DNA of 64,000 bases, taken from contig NZ_LYVJ01000002.1 of the NCBI RefSeq assembly GCF_001676385.1, positions 124,001 to 188,000 of the forward strand. Direction: 5' to 3'. The notes under the pieces were generated by a model. That model made no database searches. It was given only the letters and a program-made list of their open reading frames with translations, and was not told the origin of the DNA. Made by a program: the position numbers and the translations under genes. Positions 8,796 through 17,428 of this stretch are shown piece by piece. This stretch comes from Stenotrophomonas maltophilia (GTDB lineage Bacteria; Pseudomonadota; Gammaproteobacteria; Xanthomonadales; Xanthomonadaceae). The stretch's first letter is position 1; every line of letters starts with the position of its first letter.

Positions 8796-11219
8796 TCAAC
8801 CGGCGGGCGGCAGTCCCTTCACCGCCACCAGCCGCGCCGGCCGCAGGTCACTCAGCGTCATCCGCTCGAGCGGCTGCGGGCGTTCGATCGCGTAGCCCTG
8901 CAGGCCGTGCACCCCGAGCCGGGTCAGAGCGGCAGCGACCTCGGCCGTCTCCACCCATTCAGCCACTACTTCCATCTGCAGTTCACGCCCGAGCTCGCTG
9001 ATCGCGCGCACGGTGGCGTGGCTGACGGGGTCGGTGTCCATGTCGCGCACGAACGTGCCATCGATCTTCAGGATGTCGGCCGGGAGCTGGCGCAGGTAGC
9101 CGAAGGAGGACAGGCCCGAACCGAAGTCGTCCAGCGCCATCCGGCACCCGCGTGCCTTCACGGCATCGATGAAGGCACGGGCCTGGCTGAGATTGCTGAT
9201 CGCTGCGGTCTCGGTGATCTCGAAGCACAGCTTGGAGGCCAGCGCGCGGTTGCGCTCAAGCAGGTCGCAGACAAAGGCAAGGAAGCCCGGCTCGGCGATC
9301 GACTGCGCCGATACATTGACGTTGCACAGCCCGAGTTGGCGCACGTGCGCCGGGCAGACCTGCAGGTGGCGGAACAGCAGCCCAAGCACGTGGCGGTCCA
9401 GCGCCGCCGCCATGCCGTAGCGCTCCACGGCCGGCATGAACTGTCCGGGCAGGTGCAGGCCACCGTCGGCATCGCGCATGCGCACCAGCACTTCATAGTG
9501 CAGGTAGGTGGGATCACCCACGCGCGCAATACGCTGCGCATACAACATCATGCGGTTCTCGGCCATGGCCAGGCTCACACCCCGCAGGCGCTCCGCTTCC
9601 TGGCGCCGCTCTTCCAGCGCCATGCGATTTTCGTTGAAGCAGTGCACGCGGTTGCGGCCGGCCTGCTTGGCCGCGTAGCAGGCGCTGTCGGCCGCACTCA
9701 TCAGCCAGTTCACGTCCGGTGCGTCGGCGCTGACCTCGACCACGCCGATGCTGCAGCTCAGCTGCGGGCTGCCCTCGCCCACCGCAAAACCCGCCTGTCC
9801 CAGATTGCGGATCACCCGCTGCAGCACCCGCTTGGCTTCGTCCTGCCCGGCATGGGCCAGGAATACCGCGAACTCATCGGCACCGAGCCGTCCCACCCAG
9901 TCACCATCGCGCACCGCCGCCACCAGATAGTCGGCAAAACGGCGCAGCATCTGGTCACCGGCGGCATGGCCGAAGCTGTCGTTGACCAGCTTGAAGTGGT
10001 CCAGGTTGATGTAGCACAGCGCATGCGTCCCGCCGTCGCTGCGCACCTGCAGCAACGCGCCTTCCAGCAGCCGCTCGATCTCGCGGCGGTTGATCAGCCC
10101 GGTCAGCGGATCGTGGCTGGCGTGATGCTCGATCTCCCGGGCAAGGGCGTGGTTCTGGCTGACATCCTCGATGATCGCGAACACCGACAGGCCACCGCCG
10201 GCGCTACGCACGCCAGTGCCGCTCCAACGGCCCCACACCAGGCTGCCGTCGCGACGGCGGAAACGCAGTTCGCTCGGCCGCAGCTGCCGGTCCCAATCGA
10301 TGCGGCCGACCCCATCGATGATCAGTTCGCCCTCCATCAGCAGCTCACCCAGCGACATCTGCAGCAGCACGTCACGGCGATGGTCCAGGATGTCGGCCAT
10401 CGCCTGGTTGGCTTCCATCACCCTGCCATCCGTGTCGAGCTTGAGCATGCCGACGTTGGCCTGGTAGAACGCGGCGCGGAAGCGGCTCTCATGTTCGGTC
10501 AGATCCTTGCCCACGCGGCGTGCAAGGGCTACTGCCATCAGGCTGATCGCCAGCACCGACAGGCCGCCGACCACCAGCGTTGCGGCCCTCACCAGGGCCG
10601 CCATCCGCAGCAGCGCCTGCGAGAACGCGCGCGACTGCATCTGCAGGTGCCGGTCAAGATCACGCAGCCGCTGCAGGCGGGAATCGCGCACGCTGTCCGG
10701 CAACGGCCCCAGCGCGTGCCTCGCCTGCAGTTCGTCGATCATTCCCTGCAGCAAAAGCAGGTCGTCGTCGGTCTGGCGCCACAGCGTGGTGGCTTCGCGG
10801 AATGCGCCAAGGTTCCGCGCATAGCGGAACGAGAAAATCAGCCGGGGGATGTCGGCGGGGGCATTGCCACCCTGCTCGAACCCCCGCCGTGCGCGCGCGA
10901 TGTCTGGAACGTCCTGCTCCAGCGCAAGGCGCGCATCCAGGTCTCCCATTGGCGCCCGCAACGCCTGGCGCGCGTCGTCGAGGTCCCCGCCATCCCCCAG
11001 GGCCAGGAAACGCCCCAGCGCGGCCGTCGCCTGCTGCTGCCCCCGCGACCAGTAGCCCTGGCCGGCAATCCAGGCCGTGGAGGCCGCCTGCAGTTCCTGG
11101 ATCAGGGCGGACAGTGCGACCAGCCCGATCGCCATGCCCGTCAGCAACGCAAACCGTACGCCCAGGCCACGGGCCATCGGTACCCGGCGGCGCTGTTGGT
11201 CCGTGCCACTCCTACCCAT
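8796..11219 (-). CDS. PAS-GGDEF-EAL cyclic-di-GMP protein
   Basis: An 807-residue inner-membrane signalling protein. Two helices (about residues 22-45 and 205-230) flank a periplasmic or sensor region, followed by a PAS domain (about 245-370), a GGDEF domain and an EAL domain. The GGDEF motif is degenerate (GADEF at 446-450), which may impair cyclase activity. The EAL signature reads EVL (E576). The remaining phosphodiesterase residues are present in EITET, DDFGSG, LKIDG and the AEWVE and LQGYAIERP motifs. The protein is therefore more likely a phosphodiesterase, with the GGDEF domain possibly acting as a GTP-binding regulator. Confidence 0.9.
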   Translation of the reverse strand: MGRSGTDQQRRRVPMARGLGVRFALLTGMAIGLVALSALIQELQAASTAWIAGQGYWSRGQQQATAALGRFLALGDGGDLDDARQALRAPMGDLDARLALEQDVPDIARARRGFEQGGNAPADIPRLIFSFRYARNLGAFREATTLWRQTDDDLLLLQGMIDELQARHALGPLPDSVRDSRLQRLRDLDRHLQMQSRAFSQALLRMAALVRAATLVVGGLSVLAISLMAVALARRVGKDLTEHESRFRAAFYQANVGMLKLDTDGRVMEANQAMADILDHRRDVLLQMSLGELLMEGELIIDGVGRIDWDRQLRPSELRFRRRDGSLVWGRWSGTGVRSAGGGLSVFAIIEDVSQNHALAREIEHHASHDPLTGLINRREIERLLEGALLQVRSDGGTHALCYINLDHFKLVNDSFGHAAGDQMLRRFADYLVAAVRDGDWVGRLGADEFAVFLAHAGQDEAKRVLQRVIRNLGQAGFAVGEGSPQLSCSIGVVEVSADAPDVNWLMSAADSACYAAKQAGRNRVHCFNENRMALEERRQEAERLRGVSLAMAENRMMLYAQRIARVGDPTYLHYEVLVRMRDADGGLHLPGQFMPAVERYGMAAALDRHVLGLLFRHLQVCPAHVRQLGLCNVNVSAQSIAEPGFLAFVCDLLERNRALASKLCFEITETAAISNLSQARAFIDAVKARGCRMALDDFGSGLSSFGYLRQLPADILKIDGTFVRDMDTDPVSHATVRAISELGRELQMEVVAEWVETAEVAAALTRLGVHGLQGYAIERPQPLERMTLSDLRPARLVAVKGLPPAG

Positions 11220-11300
11220 CCCGGATCCCCCCGAATGTGCTGCGTGATCACCTCCCGTGGAACCGGATCAGCCTAGGGCCCGCAATGTGTGGGCCATGCG

Positions 11301-11383
11301 AAAAAAGGGACGGAGCGGATCAGGTCGTTTCCGGCGTAAGCGCGTGGCCTGCCATCTACGGCGTGATCGCTCCGTCCCCTTTT
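11301..11383. repeat. Degenerate copy of the GGGGACGGAG palindromic repeat
   Basis: Arms AAAAAAGGGACGGAGCGG-ATC (11301-11321) and GATCGCTCCGTCCCCTTTT (11365-11383) are near-perfect inverted copies around a 43-base centre. They are related to the arms at 29961-30059 and 62102-62127. The element sits between deaD and the PAS-GGDEF-EAL gene. Confidence 0.7.
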
Positions 11384-11394
11384 CCAGGTCCGGC

Positions 11395-13290
11395 TCAGTA
11401 GCTGCGCGGGCCGCGTGGCTTGAAGCCATCACGGCGCGGCGGACGGCCATCGCGGTCGCCGCCGTGCCCGCCGCCCGGGCCGCCACGACGCGGCCCCCCC
11501 GGGCCACGCTTGTCGAAGCGCGGCTTGAACGGACGCGGCGCGGGATTGATGTCCTCACCCTCGCCCAGCGGACGCATCTGCAGTTGCTGGCCGGACACCC
11601 ACACCTTCTGCAGGTGCGAGAGCACGTCCGGCGGCATCTGCGCCGGCAGGTCCAGCAGCGAGAAGTCGTCGTGGATGTCGATGCGGCCGATGAAGCGGCT
11701 TTCCAGGCCAGCTTCGTTGGCGATGGCGCCGACGATGTTGGCCGGCTTCACGCCGTGCTGGTGGCCAACCGCAATGCGGTAGGTCTCCATGCCCTGCTCC
11801 GGGGCACCCCGCGGCGGTACCTCGCGGCGCGCACGCGGCTCGAAGCCGCCTTCGGCGTCGTCACGACGCGGGCCACGCTCGAAGCGCGGGCCACGTTCCA
11901 CGCGGTCGGCGCGATCGAAGCGTTCACGCGGCGCACGCTCTTCGCGCGGTGCGCGCACGGGCGGCTTCAGCAGGAACGGCGTATCGCCCTGCAACAGCTT
12001 GGCCAGCGCCGCCGCGATGTCGATCGCCGGCACGTTGTTTTCGCCTTCGAAACGCTGCAGCAGTTCGCGGTAGAACTCGATGTCCCCACCCTCGCCCAGC
12101 GCATCGGCGATCCGGCCCAGGAACTTGCTCACGCGGGTGTCGTTGACCGCGTCCACCGACGGCAGCTGCATCTCCTCGATCGGCTGGCGCGTGGCTCGCT
12201 CGATCTGGCGCAGCATGCCCTTCTCGCGCGGGGTGACGAACAGGATCGCCTCGCCACTGCGGCCGGCACGGCCGGTACGGCCGATGCGGTGCACGTAGCT
12301 TTCGGTGTCGTAGGGAATGTCGTAGTTCAGCACATGGCTGATGCGCTCCACGTCCAGGCCACGCGCCGCCACGTCAGTGGCGACCAGGATGTCCAGCTTG
12401 CCTTCCTTCAGCTGTCCGATGGTGCGTTCACGCTGTGCCTGCTGCATGTCACCGTTGATCGCGGCAGCCGCCAGGCCGCGTGCCTGCAGCTTCTCGGCCA
12501 GTTCTTCGGTGGCGGCCTTGGTACGCGCGAAGATGATCATCGCATCGAACGGCTCCACTTCCAGGATGCGGGTCAACGCATCCAGCTTGTGCATGCCGCT
12601 TACCCACCAGTAGCGCTGGCGGATGTTGGCCGAGGTGGTGGTCTTGGCCGCGATGGTCACTTCCACCGGGTCCTGCAGGTAGGTCTGCGCGATGCGGCGG
12701 ATCTGCGGCGGCATGGTGGCCGAGAACAGCGCGACCTGGCGCTGCTCCGGCAGCTTCTTCAGCACGGCTTCGACGTCGTCGATGAAGCCCATGCGCAGCA
12801 TTTCATCGGCCTCGTCCAGCACCAGGGTCTTCAGTTCGGACAGGTCCAGGGTGCTGCGGTCCAGATGGTCGATCACGCGGCCGGGGGTGCCCACTACGAT
12901 GTGCACGCCACGGCGCAGGGCCGACAGCTGCTGGCCGTAGGGCTGGCCGCCATACACCGGCAACACGCGGAAACCCGGGATCTTCGACGAATAGGACTGG
13001 AACGCCTCGGCCACCTGGATGGCCAGTTCGCGGGTCGGGGCCAGCACCAGGGCCTGGGGCTTGATCTGCTGCAGGTCGATGTTGGACAGTACCGGCAGCG
13101 CGAATGCGGCGGTCTTGCCGGTGCCGGTCTGGGCCTGGCCCAGCACGTCGCGGCCTTCCAGCATCGCCGGGATGGTGGCTGCCTGGATCGGCGACGGCGA
13201 TTCGTAGCCGATGGCGGCCACTGCCTGCATCACGGGCTCGGACAGGCCGAGCTGCGCGAACTGCAGCGGCGCTTGGGATTCTTGGGACAT
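11395..13290 (-). CDS. deaD: DEAD-box ATP-dependent RNA helicase DeaD/CsdA
   Basis: A 631-residue RNA helicase of the DeaD/CsdA type, which unwinds RNA during ribosome assembly and cold adaptation. The motifs run in order: Q motif (GYESPSPIQ), Walker A AQTGTGKT (53-60), PTRELA, TPGR, DEAD (159-162), SAT, and HRIGRTGRAGR. A C-terminal RNA-binding domain of the DbpA/CsdA type (about 485-560) and an RGG/RPP-rich tail follow. The ATG of MSQESQ is chosen because GGAG lies 6 bases upstream; the frame extends to 13308. The mRNA leader contains two hairpins (13305-13373). Confidence 0.93.
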   Translation of the reverse strand: MSQESQAPLQFAQLGLSEPVMQAVAAIGYESPSPIQAATIPAMLEGRDVLGQAQTGTGKTAAFALPVLSNIDLQQIKPQALVLAPTRELAIQVAEAFQSYSSKIPGFRVLPVYGGQPYGQQLSALRRGVHIVVGTPGRVIDHLDRSTLDLSELKTLVLDEADEMLRMGFIDDVEAVLKKLPEQRQVALFSATMPPQIRRIAQTYLQDPVEVTIAAKTTTSANIRQRYWWVSGMHKLDALTRILEVEPFDAMIIFARTKAATEELAEKLQARGLAAAAINGDMQQAQRERTIGQLKEGKLDILVATDVAARGLDVERISHVLNYDIPYDTESYVHRIGRTGRAGRSGEAILFVTPREKGMLRQIERATRQPIEEMQLPSVDAVNDTRVSKFLGRIADALGEGGDIEFYRELLQRFEGENNVPAIDIAAALAKLLQGDTPFLLKPPVRAPREERAPRERFDRADRVERGPRFERGPRRDDAEGGFEPRARREVPPRGAPEQGMETYRIAVGHQHGVKPANIVGAIANEAGLESRFIGRIDIHDDFSLLDLPAQMPPDVLSHLQKVWVSGQQLQMRPLGEGEDINPAPRPFKPRFDKRGPGGPRRGGPGGGHGGDRDGRPPRRDGFKPRGPRSY

Positions 13291-13304
13291 GGGGAACTCC
13301 GAAA

Positions 13305-13373
13305 GCACTGCCGTCGTCCTGGCAGTGCGATAACAAGGGGGGATGGTCCGCGCTTTGGGCGCCCTTCTTATCG
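13305..13373 (-). promoter_or_regulatory. Structured 5' leader of deaD
   Basis: Two hairpins precede the deaD ribosome-binding site. The proximal one pairs GCACTGCC (13305-13312) with GGCAGTGC (13321-13328), a perfect 8-bp stem. The distal one pairs CGATAACAAGGG (13328-13339) with CCCTTCTTATCG (13362-13373), 11 of 12 pairs. Leader control of cold-shock helicases is known in E. coli; its role here is inference. Confidence 0.5.
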
Positions 13374-13542
13374 CGTGCCCTGGCGCTGCTCGGTCGGAGG
13401 AGATTTCACTCGCTCAGAGCGGAATGATACCGCATTGATCCTGAATCAGGCGTACAGCCTGCCGCCGGCATGCCGTCATCCCCATGCTGGCGCACAATAC
13501 CCGCCCCGGCCGCTGGCCGCGCCTTTCCCAGGATTCCGTTCC

Positions 13543-13764
13543 ATGCAGATTCTCGAATTCGACCTCGACGGTGACTATGTCGAGCTCAAGCAGCTGCTCA
13601 AGCTGGCCGACCTGGTCAGCAGCGGCGGCGAGGCCAAGATGGTCATCAGCGAAGGCCAGGTGCGCGTCGACGGGGAAGTCGAACTGCGCAAGGCCTGCAA
13701 GATCCGCGCGGGCCAGGTCGTCGAGTTCGCCGACAGCCAGATCCGGGTACTGGCCGCCAGCTGA
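13543..13764 (+). CDS. Small S4-domain RNA-binding protein (YbcJ-like)
   Basis: A 73-residue protein consisting of one S4 RNA-binding fold, like E. coli YbcJ. The region KLADLVSSGGEAKMVISEGQ, followed by VRVDGEVE and RKACKIRAGQ, is the usual S4 pattern. Members are thought to bind structured RNA, but a precise role is not established. The start is the ATG at 13543, with AGGA upstream; the much longer open frame through it is a shadow of deaD. It diverges from deaD and converges with the hydroxylase gene, whose end is 11 bases away. Confidence 0.88.
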   Translation: MQILEFDLDGDYVELKQLLKLADLVSSGGEAKMVISEGQVRVDGEVELRKACKIRAGQVVEFADSQIRVLAAS

Positions 13765-13775
13765 TCTGAATCCAT

Positions 13776-14954
13776 TCAGGCCACGCGCTGGGTCAGGTGC
13801 GAGGCGATCAACTGCCTGAACGGTGCCACGCCCTGCGCCAGGCGAAGGCCAGCCGCACGCAGCAGGCGCGCAGGGCGCCGATCATCGGTGTACAGGCTGG
13901 CGATCGCATTGGTGGCTTCGTACAACGGCCGCGATGCCAGCCGGTGGCCGCGCTGGTAGGCCGCCAGCGTGCTGGCCGCCGCGATGTCGGCACCGTGCCG
14001 CTGCTGCGCGACGATGCCCTGCGCCAACCGCTGTGCGCTGGCCAGGCCCAGGTTGAAACCATGCGCGGTGACCGGATGCATGCCCACGGCCGCATCGCCG
14101 ATCAACGCCGAGCGCTCGCCGGCGAAGCGATGTGCGTACACCCCCACCAGCGGATAGGCCTGCGGCGTGGCGACCGCCTGCATCCGCCCGAGGCGGTGCT
14201 CGAAAAAGGCGCTGATGGTCTCACCGAAGGCGACCTCGTCCATTTCCAGCAGCGCCTCGATCTGTCGCGGCGGTAGCGTGATCACCGCCGATGCCTGGCC
14301 CTCGTTCAGCGGCAGCAGCGCCATCGTGCGACCGTAGCCGAACCATTCCCAGGCAGTATGGTGATGGTCGCGCTCGACCTGCATGCGGCACACCAGCATC
14401 GACTTGCCAAAGTCGCGCATCTGCGCACCGATACCGAGCATGCGGCGGGTGCTGGAAAAGCGGCTGTCTGCGGCCACCAGCAGCCGCGCGTGCAGCTTGG
14501 TGCCGTCATCCAGCGTGACGACGTTCCCCTGCGCGTCGGCCTGCACGCCCAGCACCTTGCGTCCATCGAACAGCTCCAGCCCGTCCTGGCCCTGCGTGGC
14601 CTCCCACGCGGCGCGGCGGATCAGATGGTTGGGCACCAGCCAGCCCAACGGCTGGCCATCGGCCTGGCGGCTGGCGAACGTCAGCGCGAACGGCGAACCG
14701 CCGTTCATCACCCGGGCATCGCGCAGCTCGGCGATTTCTGCGTGCGGCAGGCGCTGCCACAGGCCCAACTGCTCCATGCTCTGCCGCGAGGCGTGGGTCA
14801 GCGCGATCTCACGGCCATCGAAGGCGGCATCGGCCAGGGCCTGGCGCGGCTGCACGTCCACCAGCCCGGCCTGCAGGCCGCTGCCGGCCAACGCACGCGC
14901 GAAACACAGGCCCGCCGGTCCGGCGCCGACCACCACCACGTCCATCCTGCGCAT
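13776..14954 (-). CDS. FAD-dependent UbiH/UbiM-type hydroxylase
   Basis: A 392-residue flavoprotein monooxygenase of the UbiH/UbiF/VisC/Coq6 family, which hydroxylates the ubiquinone ring. The dinucleotide-binding motif GAGPAG lies at residues 10-15. A DG-type motif sits near ADSRFSSTRRM, and the second FAD motif ALIGDAAVGMHPVTAHGFNL is close to residue 285. The N-terminal FDGREIALTHASRQ stretch recalls the broad-specificity UbiM branch described in Neisseria and other proteobacteria, so UbiM is my best guess, though UbiH/UbiI-type activity cannot be excluded. AGGAGG lies just upstream of the start. Confidence 0.82.
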   Translation of the reverse strand: MRRMDVVVVGAGPAGLCFARALAGSGLQAGLVDVQPRQALADAAFDGREIALTHASRQSMEQLGLWQRLPHAEIAELRDARVMNGGSPFALTFASRQADGQPLGWLVPNHLIRRAAWEATQGQDGLELFDGRKVLGVQADAQGNVVTLDDGTKLHARLLVAADSRFSSTRRMLGIGAQMRDFGKSMLVCRMQVERDHHHTAWEWFGYGRTMALLPLNEGQASAVITLPPRQIEALLEMDEVAFGETISAFFEHRLGRMQAVATPQAYPLVGVYAHRFAGERSALIGDAAVGMHPVTAHGFNLGLASAQRLAQGIVAQQRHGADIAAASTLAAYQRGHRLASRPLYEATNAIASLYTDDRRPARLLRAAGLRLAQGVAPFRQLIASHLTQRVA

Positions 14955-15034
14955 GCGCGCCTCCTGCCGTTGATCCAGTCCGGGCCAGCATAGCGCCGTG
15001 CGCCTGAGCGGCCTTGATCTGGATCAGGAACGGC

Positions 15035-15424
15035 TCACAGCAGTGCGAACACCAGCGCCAGGATCGACAGCAGCGACACCAGCCAGGCCAGGCTGCGCAC
15101 ATACGGCACGCCCGCGGCATACAGCGGCAGATAGACCACGCGCGCCCAGAAGTAGGCCTGCGTGGCCAACGCCGTGGTCTCGTTGCTGCGCCCGGACAGC
15201 ACGACCGCGATCGTAGCGGCGGCGAAGAACGGGAAGGTCTCCAGGAAGTTGCCCTGGGCCCGCTGCAGGCGGCCGGCCAGTGCGCTGAGGGGCTTTGCCT
15301 CGCCATCCCGGGCCGAGGCATTCCACTTCAGGCCGCGCTCGCGGGTGACCACGGTGGAGGTGGCGAAGATGTAGGCAAAGCCCAGCAGCACCGACCAGGC
15401 CAGCATCGTCAGTTCAGTTGCCAT
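15035..15424 (-). CDS. MAPEG family membrane protein
   Basis: A 129-residue inner-membrane protein with four hydrophobic helices, of the MAPEG family (membrane-associated proteins in eicosanoid and glutathione metabolism). The helix-2 region LQRAQGNFLETFPFFAAA is the family hallmark, and RVVYLPLYAAGVPYVRSLAW follows. Bacterial members are thought to have glutathione-dependent or unknown activity. The ATG at 15424 has AAGGAG 7 bases upstream, and that site overlaps the stop codon of the DUF4019 gene, so translation is probably coupled. Confidence 0.88.
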   Translation of the reverse strand: MATELTMLAWSVLLGFAYIFATSTVVTRERGLKWNASARDGEAKPLSALAGRLQRAQGNFLETFPFFAAATIAVVLSGRSNETTALATQAYFWARVVYLPLYAAGVPYVRSLAWLVSLLSILALVFALL

Positions 15425-15435
15425 CACTCATCTCC

Positions 15436-15981
15436 TTACGGTGCCGACGCACGCAGGCTGTAACCGGCCAGGCGCCACACCTTGTCCTCGTCGAGCCGGA
15501 ACGAGACCAGTTCACGCACCGGCTGCGTGCTGTTGGCGAAGCGGGTCGGGAAACTGACGTTGATATACAACCCTTCCGGCACTGCGGCACCGGCGCCGTA
15601 CTTGACCCGGGTGATGATCGGCTGGCCGCGCCCGGCCAGCGCCCCCAGGCGCGTGCGTTCGGCGGCCAGCTGGCTGACGAAGGCCGCCTTCGGCACCGCG
15701 CGGCGCGCGACCGCCGAAGCGCCATCCCACAATTCGCCGGCGCGGTTGGCATCGACCAGCTGCGCCGCCTTCACGGCCGCCGCGCCCATTTCCGCGTCCT
15801 GTTTCTGCACCTGGGCCTGCTGTGCAGCGGTCAACGCCGGGGTACCGGCAGTGGCAGGCTTCGCGGCCGCCGGCGATGCCGGGGCCGGGCGTGCCGGAGC
15901 CGGTGCAGGCGTGGCCGGCGCAGGTGCCTGCGCCAACGCAGTCAGGGGCAGCAGGGACAGCAGCAGGAGCACGCGCTTCAT
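15436..15981 (-). CDS. Secreted DUF4019 protein
   Basis: A 181-residue exported protein. A signal peptide (about residues 1-18, ending ALA-Q) is followed by a 40-residue Ala/Pro-rich linker. The rest matches the DUF4019 domain, with WDGASAVARRAVPKAAF near residue 85 and FRLDEDKVWRLAGYSLR at the end. Function is unknown; the domain often occurs in periplasmic proteins of proteobacteria. The start is the ATG of MKRVLLLL, and a GTG two codons upstream is a weaker choice. It is the first gene of a two-gene unit with the MAPEG gene. Confidence 0.78.
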   Translation of the reverse strand: MKRVLLLLSLLPLTALAQAPAPATPAPAPARPAPASPAAAKPATAGTPALTAAQQAQVQKQDAEMGAAAVKAAQLVDANRAGELWDGASAVARRAVPKAAFVSQLAAERTRLGALAGRGQPIITRVKYGAGAAVPEGLYINVSFPTRFANSTQPVRELVSFRLDEDKVWRLAGYSLRASAP

Positions 15982-16039
15982 GGACACCGCCGGTTCTCGG
16001 GAAAGAACCGCAGTCTACGCCAGCGCGGTGAGCCGTTCG

Positions 16040-17212
16040 TCAGCGCGCGTTGGCGCTGTCTTCCTGCGAGGCGGCATCGGCAGGCGCGCCGGTGCCTGCG
16101 GCGGCCTGCTCCGCCACCGGCGGTGGATCCGACGGTACCGGTGGCAACGTCGCCACATCGATCTCCGACAGCGGGCTTTCTTCCGGGCACACCGCATCGG
16201 GGAATCCAAAGCGCTGCTTCAGTGCCTGGCCACAGCTGTTGATCGACTCCATATCGGCGCCTTCGCGCTTGCACTGCTGGTCGAACGCGATAAGGAACGC
16301 GTCCTTGCGCTGCACGAAATCGTCGCCGCAGGCACGCATCTGCTTGATCCGTTCCAGATCGTCCTGCACCGCATTGGTACCGTCCAGGCCGTACTGGCGA
16401 AGTTCGTCCGGGGTCAGCAGGCGCAGGCTGCGATTGGGCACGGTCATCATCAGGTCGGCCACGCCCACCGCCACGCCGTTGCGCTGCAGGTAATCCTTCA
16501 CGTTGTCGTAGACCTCGTGCAGCTCGCGGTTGAGCTCGGCACGCGACGTGGCCTTGGAACTGATCCGCATCATCCGGTGGATGCCAACGTTGCCCGAGAG
16601 CAGCCGGTTGTCGCCGGCGGCGAGCACGAACACGCAGGCGCTGTGGCAGATCGCGCCCTCGCGCACCCAGATGGTCCACCCCGATTCGCCGATGCTGTCG
16701 CCGGCCACGATCGCCGATTCCACCTGGCCGCCGCTGGAGTCCAGGTCGAGAATGCGCTTGTGGATCTTCAGCTGGTCGGCGACCACCGCCAATCGCCACA
16801 TCATCTCGGCAAAGCCCGGATTGATCTTGCCGGCGTAGCGCACGCGCACCAGGCCGCGCTCCGCACACGGTGCCAGCGCCTGGCTGATCTGCTCGCGTTG
16901 CAGGCCTTCCAGCTCGATGCCATCGCCCGCATCGCCGGCATACTCGGTGCTGCAGCTGACCCAGGCACGGCCGTTCTCCAGCTGCGCGTGCGGCCACGGC
17001 CGGTCGGCACGGCTGCGCGGCGGAGCCGGCGGCGGCGGTGCATCGGCCGCATTGATCGAGACCATGTTCTCGCCATCGCTGGCCGGCGCCCGCGCAGCCT
17101 TGTCGGCCGCGGTCACGTTACCCGGATTCTCCAGCTGGCTGCAGCCCGCCAGGGCCAGGCACAACAAGGGCAACCAGCGGTATTTGGCGGACATCGGGTA
17201 ACCGGTCTTCAT
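16040..17212 (-). CDS. Lipoprotein with ClpP/crotonase-like (COG3904-type) domain
   Basis: A 390-residue predicted lipoprotein; the lipobox LAGC has its cysteine at residue 24. After a Pro/Ala-rich linker, the region from about residue 125 resembles periplasmic ClpP-like proteins. LDLDSSGGQVESAIVAGDSI resembles the oxyanion-hole strand of ClpP/SppA serine proteases. AICHSACVFVLAAGDN offers a serine at the position of the nucleophile. The C-terminus is Cys- and Ala/Pro-rich. A serine protease or a non-catalytic relative in the envelope is plausible but unproven. The start MKTGYP is preferred over GTG at 17227; ATG at 17194 is also possible. No clear ribosome-binding site is present. Confidence 0.7.
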   Translation of the reverse strand: MKTGYPMSAKYRWLPLLCLALAGCSQLENPGNVTAADKAARAPASDGENMVSINAADAPPPPAPPRSRADRPWPHAQLENGRAWVSCSTEYAGDAGDGIELEGLQREQISQALAPCAERGLVRVRYAGKINPGFAEMMWRLAVVADQLKIHKRILDLDSSGGQVESAIVAGDSIGESGWTIWVREGAICHSACVFVLAAGDNRLLSGNVGIHRMMRISSKATSRAELNRELHEVYDNVKDYLQRNGVAVGVADLMMTVPNRSLRLLTPDELRQYGLDGTNAVQDDLERIKQMRACGDDFVQRKDAFLIAFDQQCKREGADMESINSCGQALKQRFGFPDAVCPEESPLSEIDVATLPPVPSDPPPVAEQAAAGTGAPADAASQEDSANAR

Positions 17213-17294
17213 GGGAGCAAGAGCCACAGTCTACCCGTCCGGGGCGCGCATTCAGCGCGTGGTGATGAACCCCTTCTGACCCCCTGGGAAAAGC

Positions 17295-17318
17295 GTGTCG
17301 ACCAAGGTCGACACCTAC
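17295..17318 (-). repeat. SMAG-type REP monomer
   Basis: On the minus strand GTAG (17315-17318) heads a perfect 9-bp hairpin GTGTCGACC-AA-GGTCGACAC. It lies between the lipoprotein gene and the Ada-AlkA gene. Confidence 0.75.
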
Positions 17319-17428
17319 CCACAGCCGCGTGGACTTGGCGGGATGTAGCGCGACCCGGCCTGACTCCCTTCAGCATCCATGTCCGAATCCGGCGAGTATC
17401 GCCCCCCGCACGAGCCTAGACTGGCGCC

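Noticed and set aside
11257..13764. 835-codon plus-strand frame running into the S4 protein
   Set aside because: It is antisense to deaD until 13290. Only its last 73 codons are a real gene with its own start at 13543.
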